Source: Tanypteryx hageni
Lineage: Eukaryota; Arthropoda; Insecta; Odonata; Petaluridae
Length of the DNA stretch: 64,000 bases
Assembly: GCA_028673005.1 (NCBI GenBank)
Contig: CM054116.1
Location: forward strand, 83,030,572 to 83,094,571
Direction: 5' to 3'
Both the position numbers and the translations under genes were made by a program. This document shows, piece after piece, positions 57,268 to 64,000 of this stretch. Position 1 is the stretch's first letter, and the number at the start of each line of letters is the position of its first letter. The notes beneath the pieces were generated by a model. The model was not told the origin of the DNA and searched no databases. It saw nothing but the letters and a program-made list of their open reading frames with translations.

Positions 57268-58400
57268 TTGATAGGTTTTTTGGCTCATCCAACCCGGTCC
57301 GTTTGCCTTTCTCTTCATCTTCCCATACATCTTCATCTTCCCATACATATTCTTTTGCTTCCTATCTCCTTGCGTCTTTCCTACCATCTTCCCTTCAATG
57401 ATTTCTTTCAGCACACTGCAAGCGTCCATGTCTTGACCTTACCACTCATTCTGCCTTTGCATTATTATCTTAACTTCCCATCTCTTCTCCTGCTGTATTT
57501 AAATCGTCCGCTTTTGTTTTTCTCTCAGGTTAGCCTATTTTCTCCATTTTACGCTGTAAGCACATCTCAAATGCCTCCAATCTTCTCGCAGTCTTTCTTA
57601 TAGTCCATGTTTCACACTCATGTAATCCTACACTTCATATCTAAGTTTTCACTAACCTCCTTTTTTATAATTTATTCGGACTTTCTGTCAACAATCGCAG
57701 TCTCATAAATGATCTTCTAATTCTTATTCCGGTCTCTTTTTAGGCTGGTTTCCAAAGGAATTATAGTCTTATGAAATGGTCCTGTCTGTGTGTGTCCCCT
57801 ACTAAAAACTTTTGCACCAATGAACCGATTTTCATTAAATTTGCTATGAGGCTAGTTCTGCCAGGGCCCACTTACGGTCTATATTTTATTTTGCGAAGCC
57901 TGATAAAACTCTATTAATTTGTTATCCAATTTTTCTCTATCATTGATAAACTATGAACTATGAGTGGTATTGTTGGTATGAGAATTCTTTGGAATGATTA
58001 ACACATACTGAAACATTTCCTGTCAATATAGGTAAACAATTCGGGCCGTCAGCTTTGGGAAAGCAGTCTGTATTTGTCTTGGTTGTTTCCCTTCTACCTC
58101 GAGTCAGAATGCTATCTAGATAACAAAAGTATTCCATCAGTTCCAGCCTTTTCCCATTCACCGTATCACTGACCTTATTTCTCGCTTTCGTTAAATCTCA
58201 TGATAATATCTCCCTCAAATTGAATCGATTTGACAATGCTATCTCCGAATATTACCCCTGTCTGCCCCATTTCTCTCCAATTTCTTCTGCATAAGTATTA
58301 TACAATGGTGGAGAGAAAGGGCAACCCTGTGTCACACCTCTTAATAGCACTGCCAGTCTGATATTACATCTGCTATCTTTATTTATTTTTATCCGCAATG
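57268..58400 (-). pseudogene. RTE/L1-type reverse transcriptase, broken
   Basis: Minus-strand blocks in order from high to low coordinate. RGVTQGCPFSPPLYNTYAEEI (about 58345-58280, the RQGCPLSP motif of this LINE type). VNGKRLELMEYFCYLDSIL (58160-58110, family F-YLGS-I). CETWTIRKTARRLEAFEMCL then QRKMEKI (about 57620-57545). SVLKEIIEGKMVGKTQG (about 57410-57370). The segment with the catalytic FADD is deleted between the first two blocks, and a block of unrelated sequence (about 57740-57950) with a GTCTGTGTGTGTCCCC start appears inserted before the C-terminal part. Many stops. A different LINE clade from 55925-57250, with which it lies tail to tail. Confidence 0.75.
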
Positions 58401-58473
58401 TGATAATAAGCGTAAAAAATGAAAACTTCTCAATCTAGATCAAATTAATTCAGCAAAAAAGATTCATCTAAGC

Positions 58474-58737
58474 CAGTGTTACTCAAACTGTGGGCCGCGG
58501 CCTCCCAGAGGGCCGCAAAATTATTTTGGATGCAAGGTGAAATATCAAAAAATAATGTTTTCACGGATAATAAAATTTTATTAGGGAATATTACGAAATT
58601 CGATGCAACAAAAGTTATCAATAGTTACATAAAAAGAAGAAATTTGCAATAAAGTTTCTTATTTTTACTATTTACAACTCAAAGGGGAACGCTGATATTC
58701 AAGGGGGCCGCGACAATTGAAAGTTCGGGAACCACTT
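58474..58737. mobile_element. Nonautonomous hAT, 264 bp, perfect target duplication
   Basis: Flanked by ATCTAAGC at 58466-58473 and 58738-58745 (8 of 8). Ends CAGTGTTACTCAAACT and, reverse-complemented, AAGTGGTTCCCGAACT. Subterminal GGGCCGCGGCC / GGGGGCCGCGAC. No coding. Confidence 0.9.
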
Positions 58738-58971
58738 ATCTAAGCAAGAATAATAAATACACTAAATATATCTAATTTTTCCAAGTTCAGAACATGAAAA
58801 TTACAGGACAAATTTTATTAGCGCCGCATTTCGTATTCCGTTTAAATAGCACATGTTTTTTTTCTGACATGTCTACTATGTAATACATAAGAGCCATGGT
58901 GAACGATATTTCGATAAACTTTTACATTCGCGCAGAATAAAAAGCGAATTAATGCTGTCAATGGCGTAAGG

Positions 58972-59041
58972 CAGAGGTGGACCGAATTACCCCCAGCTAC
59001 TGCTAATGTGGTCAGCCTCTTAAAATGTTTGACCACCTCTG
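58972..59041. mobile_element. Very short hAT-type MITE, 70 bp, perfect target duplication
   Basis: CAGAGGTGG at the left end and CCACCTCTG at the right end are exact reverse complements. They are flanked by GCGTAAGG at 58964-58971 and 59042-59049 (8 of 8). The interior is about 52 bp. Confidence 0.85.
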
Positions 59042-59049
59042 GCGTAAGG

Positions 59050-60990
59050 TGTACTTGCGTGAAAAACGGAGTGCTTTTTGTGTTTCCTCGTACAGTCAAA
59101 AAAAGAACGATATCATTTACGGTTCTTAAACAAATTTTACTCGATTTTCCCGAAGAAATAGAGACAAAAATAATTTTAATGAGGAAAACTGGAGCTGAGT
59201 TGAATTAATTATGGCGGAGACTGATGGAGGTTGCCAGCGGGCATGAGTAGAAAACAAAAAGCTCTGATTTTTAGAGGGAGAGCGAAACTCGGAAACTGAA
59301 AGATAATTTGAGAATATTACTTTCTGTTAATGGGCTCATTCTGGAGAGTTGCTAAAGGATAAATGGATCGATATTTTAGCGACAAAAGTTGGAATCAGAA
59401 TAGCGATTAATTTTACCACAGAAACTAATTTAAATAATGAAAATTTTCGAGTTTAAAAATTACTGTAGATGAAATTTCAACAAAAACTTTATTGAATCTG
59501 AAAAAATATATTTAAGGTGAAGTCCCTATATATTTTGTCTTCTATATAGAAACATGTTGACATAATAATTTATACAGAAGAGGAATAAAGTCATCAAAAC
59601 TGTGATTGTTTTTAAGGAAACATCAATATGAAGGAAATGAATAAATTATATAAACAGGGAAGAAATATTGAAATAGGTGTTTCAAAGAAAATAATATTAT
59701 CACTTGTAATTAACACTAAGAGCCATATAACGTAGACGAATCAGATCAGAAAAAAAATTAAGAATAAAATCGCTATACACTTTCATACTTTTTATGAAAC
59801 ACTAGCTTAAGAATCGTAAGATCATTGGACTTCTTCGATGAATCCATGAATCTGTAATCAAGATTTGAAATGTTAAGTGAAAAGTATCGCAGTGAAACAA
59901 ATGTAATGCGCGCTAAAAAAGATGCAGAATAAAACAAATTCTGAGATATAATTTCAAAATATTTAATCTCTAATAAACTCACAGGACTAAAAAGTATTAA
60001 CCGAAACAAATTTTTATATTCAGAAAATAGGTAAATGATAACAATTTAATCGTTTACACGTCCTTGTTGGTGATCATTCCCAGTAAATTTTTTAAAATAT
60101 ATTAAAATATATTATAAAGGTGCTAGGGAATTTCATCATCTGTCATATTAATAATTGATAAGTATGAAATTGCATAACTGATACTTGACCTCACCGGCGA
60201 GTGGTAACAGCAATAACCTTAAATTATTATGCATTCGAAATGATTTAAAATTTAATATATCGTGGAATTGGAAATTGTCCTCGGAGTTCAGACGGCATAC
60301 ATGTAAATTTTCATTTGCAGCCGAGCAATTCAATGCCACTCCCATAGACCGAAACATTTTCATCTACATTCAATGTCTGCGACTGCCCGATTACAATTTA
60401 AAACGATTCGCATTACACATAATAATCCGTGACTGAGTGATTATTAAGAGCATTCAAGCTCGGTATTGTGCTTTCATTAGTCCCAATCGCATTTAAACTC
60501 AATCAATCAAAGATAGAGTGGACATTTTGAACGAGACAAAATCAATACTAGTGCTAGTATTTCCTCTTAATTTGGAAAGAATATACGGGTAAAAGAAAAA
60601 AATCAGTAAATAGAAAATTCGCTAAAATATGAAACGTGAACTGCACACGCTAGAAAAATATTTGTATCATATTAATATTAATAAAGAAACGAATTTGGTT
60701 CCCATTTGTTCGTTACATAAGTATACAATTTACAAAAAAAAAAAACAAATATTTGTTTCAAAATTTTATTTTGTATCCGTCTCGGTTGTGCATCTTCCAC
60801 GTTTTTACCTCTCGAGTCTCTTTTTTTCCATTCGTATTTTTATTTCCACTTTCATTGTCATAATAACTGTAGATTTTTTAATACTATATCCGAAAAATGG
60901 ACTGTAAAATATAATATTGGCTCTGCTTTTATTTTACTAAACTATGGGAAAGCCTTTAGAGTAAGTGTTTTTCTTGCAGACTTCAAACTT
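59050..60990. other. AT-rich noncoding stretch
   Basis: No gene recognised. Frames at 59773-60009, 60148-60363 (minus), 60185-60436 and 60629-60907 (plus) lack domains. Confidence 0.4.
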
Positions 60991-61024
60991 TTCGTTTCTG
61001 TGACTTTTTTATTTTTAAAATTCC

Positions 61025-61075
61025 GGTTAGTTCTCTGAACGAGGATGTTTTTCACAAAACTGTCACTAGAAACTG
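61025..61075 (+). repeat. Fragment of the 27240-27434 repeat family
   Basis: TCTGAACGAGGATGTTTTTC followed by ACAAAACTGTCAC matches the centre of the foldback element (TCTGAACGCGGATGTTTTTC ... GTTTTGTTCCCAGTCA, about 27356-27400). Confidence 0.5.
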
Positions 61076-63240
61076 AATCTCGCTGGGGACAAATCTGAAT
61101 GTGAAAACCACGTAACTCGCGGGATCACGCGTGGTACGCGCATGCACCGTACAATATCGTCGAAAGAATATACGCAGTGTCTTATGTGAACTAATTTCTT
61201 GATTTCAATCGACTGGCTATCAGCTTAAACGAAAAAGATAGCGCACATAATCACATTATTCGTGGAAGATTGCACCTTTTAGGACCCATTCGATATCAGA
61301 ATTTTGCATTCGATTGCAATAAACGACTATCGACAATAATCGGCATTAACAGAATTCGGAATCAACTGCATAGATTATCCTCGGAATTGCTTATAAAGTG
61401 TTTTCATTGAATCTTTTAAACGTGGAGAAACTTTTAATCGACGAGAGAGAAATTTTAATTTCAAAATAAAAAAACAGCGTCAACTGCTAAACTCGACCTG
61501 CGTTCGCTGGCGCCATTTCATTTTATCACATTGAAATCGCCAGGCTAATCTTCTTCCGAAGCGCCCCCTTTGGAATCCATTTGGGACAAAGCAGATCTGC
61601 TCAAGAGATAGATTCAAATGTTATAGCCATTTTTTCCGGTAAACGCGATCCATTCCAGGAATCTCAGGATCTCGAGTCCTTTCATCCACTCGTTCTTTAA
61701 TTCCGGCGTGCGTTCTTATCTCCACTCCCGTTCCGCTTCTACCAAAACTCCATCCGTCGCCACTATCCATTCCCCTCCATCCTTTCTTTCATTCATTCCG
61801 GGAACTCAAATGGCGTGCAATCAGATTCTAAGATTGTTTCCGAAATAGGACGAGTCGGATATATTTTCTAGCCTGCGCTATTCTACTTGCAGATGTTCTT
61901 ACACCGTTGTTTCGAACTTATCTCGTACTCGGAAAAATACTCATTAAAATGTGGCCATTTTCGTTTGTATATATATATATCCGTATATATATATATATCC
62001 GTGCACGCTTGTGATGAGGATCTTTAGGTTCCTATCTGTTCCCCAACGGAAAGCTTAATGTCCTCCATCTTGTCGTTGCTTGCTGTCTATTTAGCAACCA
62101 GTCCAAATGAAAGACGGTATTGTATCAAAGAATCAAAATTTTAACAACTTTCAAGATTGTATGCATGCATGAAATAACAGTTGAAGACCTTCGTTGCTGG
62201 TAACTCAAAAAAGATTTCTGTCAATGACATTATCTAGTATTTTCACTCCGAGGTTAATTGCGTAGATATCAGAAGTTCGGTTTCACGCCAAAAATTCACG
62301 CCCACACAAAAATCCGTTGAAAAATATTCCCCCGACTATTGATAGTATTTAAATGAATTATGTACTGTGTTAGGAAAATATCTGCTTTATTCATACCCGT
62401 AAACCAACTATTCATTAGTTATATTTTTATCATGAATTAATCTCCGACGGGTCTCCATGCGCGAAAATTATTGGCTGATGTTGATTGATTATCAAAGAAA
62501 AATTGCAAGCAATATTACCTGTATACTTTATTTGCAGACCTTTTGCACTAAACATAAGTCGCGTTAGCAATAAAAAAACATACTTTCCCATATTGTTTTA
62601 TGCCTAGAAAACATCGTAGAATGATGTTATAAATCAGTACCGTTAGTTTCGTAGACGCTAACTATAGGTTTTAAAATTAATTAACAAATGTTTGCATTTG
62701 CTGAATAGAATTTAAATCTAATGTTTAAGATATGTAATTGAGGCAGTAATTTAAATTAATTATATTAAAGTTAAACTCGCAGTTAAGACAATACATATGT
62801 TTTACTGATTGAATTTCGCCCCAAATCAACGAATTTCCACTGTAAGCATCAACTTCAAACCAATTACGTTGATTAATGTTATTAACCATAAAACGTTATA
62901 CGAGACTGAATTCGTGGAGTGATATTTGACGTATGCATAATAGACAATTCTGCTTGAAACGTTATTCAAAAATACAAATGAAGCCATAATATGAAAAGAG
63001 AGGAAAACCATTTTTTCTAGATGAACAGGAAAACACTTGCCTCTAGTTGATTCTAAAATGATTATTATATTCCACAATATAACAAAAAGATTTTTCTGGA
63101 AAAAAACTGAAATTAAGCCTTAAAAATTCTGAGAGTCGACAACGTTTAGCCTGGGACGCAGGCGAGTAAAATTTCTTAGAATGGAACGTTTTTCTTCTTT
63201 CATCTTAAAGATGAAAGTATTAATATTTTTTATAATTATT
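61076..63240. other. AT-rich noncoding stretch with GC-richer patches
   Basis: Two (TA)n runs separated by CCG near 61969-61998. Mixed composition 61490-61880. No gene recognised; frame 62826-63077 (minus) has no domain. Confidence 0.4.
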
Positions 63241-63253
63241 AAGTCAAAAAAAA

Positions 63254-63320
63254 GCCCGGGTTCGATTCCTGGTCATAGAAGATTTTTTCTCCCGTTTCCA
63301 AATTTCTCAAAAATATCTTA
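63254..63320 (+). repeat. tRNA-tail repeat, related to 27240-27434
   Basis: B-box CCCGGGTTCGATTCC then GGTCATAGAAGATTTTTTCT and CCGTTTCC, the same order as in the left half of the foldback element read on minus. 5'-truncated: the A-box half is absent. Confidence 0.6.
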
Positions 63321-63612
63321 TTACATAGAATTGTAATTTCCGATTCTCTTACCTTATTAATCTTATGATATGCTATAACTTACAGGCACTCTCAAATTTA
63401 TAATCAATCACAAACTTAAAACAGACATCTCTCAGCATCAATCTACTTTAACATAAAACATGGGAAGTTATTCGCACGTTAAAAAATTGATTCGAGCTTT
63501 ACGACCTTTATTTGCATCCGTGGAGAATACAACTGTATGAACATATGTCAATGAAAATACTGCCGAAGAAAATGTTAAAATGCCGTATTTTTCACTTTAT
63601 CGGCTGGGTCTA
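63321..63612. other. AT-rich noncoding stretch
   Basis: Nothing recognised. Confidence 0.35.
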
Positions 63613-63816
63613 TCAAGTTTTAAAACTCCCGCATCGGAAGAATATTTCACGCGAATGGAACACCCTCTTCTGTATTAGGCAAAATGTTTGACGCAAGAAA
63701 AGCATAAGCGTTAAAAGGACTGGCAACACTTGCGCTGCTACGACTTCGAGGCACACTTCCGAAAAAATAGGAGGTAGAAGCAAAATAAGCATACTGAAGG
63801 AAAGGAGGCACTCCAT
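63613..63816 (-). CDS. Possible signal-peptide exon, weak
   Basis: A 67-codon minus-strand frame begins MECLLSFSMLILLLPPIFS, which has the hydrophobic core of a signal peptide or membrane segment, followed by a second hydrophobic run (VLPVLLTLMLFL). Just upstream on minus lies ACAAGGTAAGG, which fits a splice donor and would argue against the ATG being in an exon. No domain recognised; most likely chance. Confidence 0.12.
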   Translation of the reverse strand: MECLLSFSMLILLLPPIFSEVCLEVVAAQVLPVLLTLMLFLRQTFCLIQKRVFHSREIFFRCGSFKT

Positions 63817-64000
63817 CTTACCTTACCTTGTCACACAACTTGCGCTATTTTTACGCCTCTTTTTTAGGAACAGCGATGAATTTTAAGCGAACGACTCGCG
63901 AACATCATTCGCCTTTCAATCCAGAGCATAGCGATGTAAAACAGACGAATTCGATTGTTTGACTACCTACATCGCCCTCTAGTTCGTTTCGCCCTTACTC

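Overview
This window is AT-rich, repeat-dense animal DNA. The mobile-element mix (many hAT, pogo/Tigger-like and mariner DNA transposons, a jockey/CR1-type LINE, a second LINE of the RTE/L1 type, tRNA-derived SINEs), together with long (TA)n and (CT)n tracts and GC-richer islands in an AT background, fits an arthropod, most likely an insect. The species cannot be named from the sequence. I see no complete host gene. Nothing is operon-like and there is no CRISPR array. The window is best read as intergenic or intronic DNA. The only host-exon candidates are weak: a minus-strand open frame behind a good splice acceptor near 40.36 kb, another near 40.7 kb, and a signal-peptide-like frame near 63.7 kb.

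Layout. 0-6 kb: pyrimidine-rich start, AT-rich DNA, one GC-richer island and a 252-bp hAT MITE. 6-16 kb: a 20-bp minisatellite, two head-to-tail tRNA-derived SINEs, a pogo-like MITE carrying a hAT insertion, a C/T-rich tract with a GC-richer island, a tandem repeat of about 205 bp, tRNA-tail repeats and a 482-bp hAT element with a perfect 15-bp TIR. 16-25 kb: dispersed repeats, a LINE 3' end, (TA)n arrays with an 86-bp perfect palindrome, and a decayed mariner transposase. 25-36 kb: a 0.5-kb (CT)n tract, an inverted dimer of a tRNA-related repeat, a second copy of the pogo-like MITE with a different hAT family inserted at the same position, and a 1.5-kb hAT with a broken GTF2IRD2-like transposase. 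36-50 kb: a 1.17-kb pogo-like MITE with internal duplication, then a 6.2-kb hAT (ZMYM1-like, TTF zinc finger) split by a 2.75-kb BED-finger hAT. Both have perfect 8-bp target duplications, and the inner one holds a 460-bp hairpin upstream of its transposase start. A piggyBac-like remnant follows. 50-59 kb: a hAT MITE, a purine-rich tract split by a hAT that itself carries a pogo-like element, a 5'-truncated LINE, a broken RTE/L1-type reverse transcriptase, and two short hAT MITEs (264 and 70 bp). 59-64 kb: mostly featureless AT-rich DNA.

The strongest evidence is target-site duplications and terminal inverted repeats read directly from the bases, which allow several insertions to be ordered in time. 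All recognisable transposase and reverse-transcriptase frames are broken or truncated, so I see no autonomous element.
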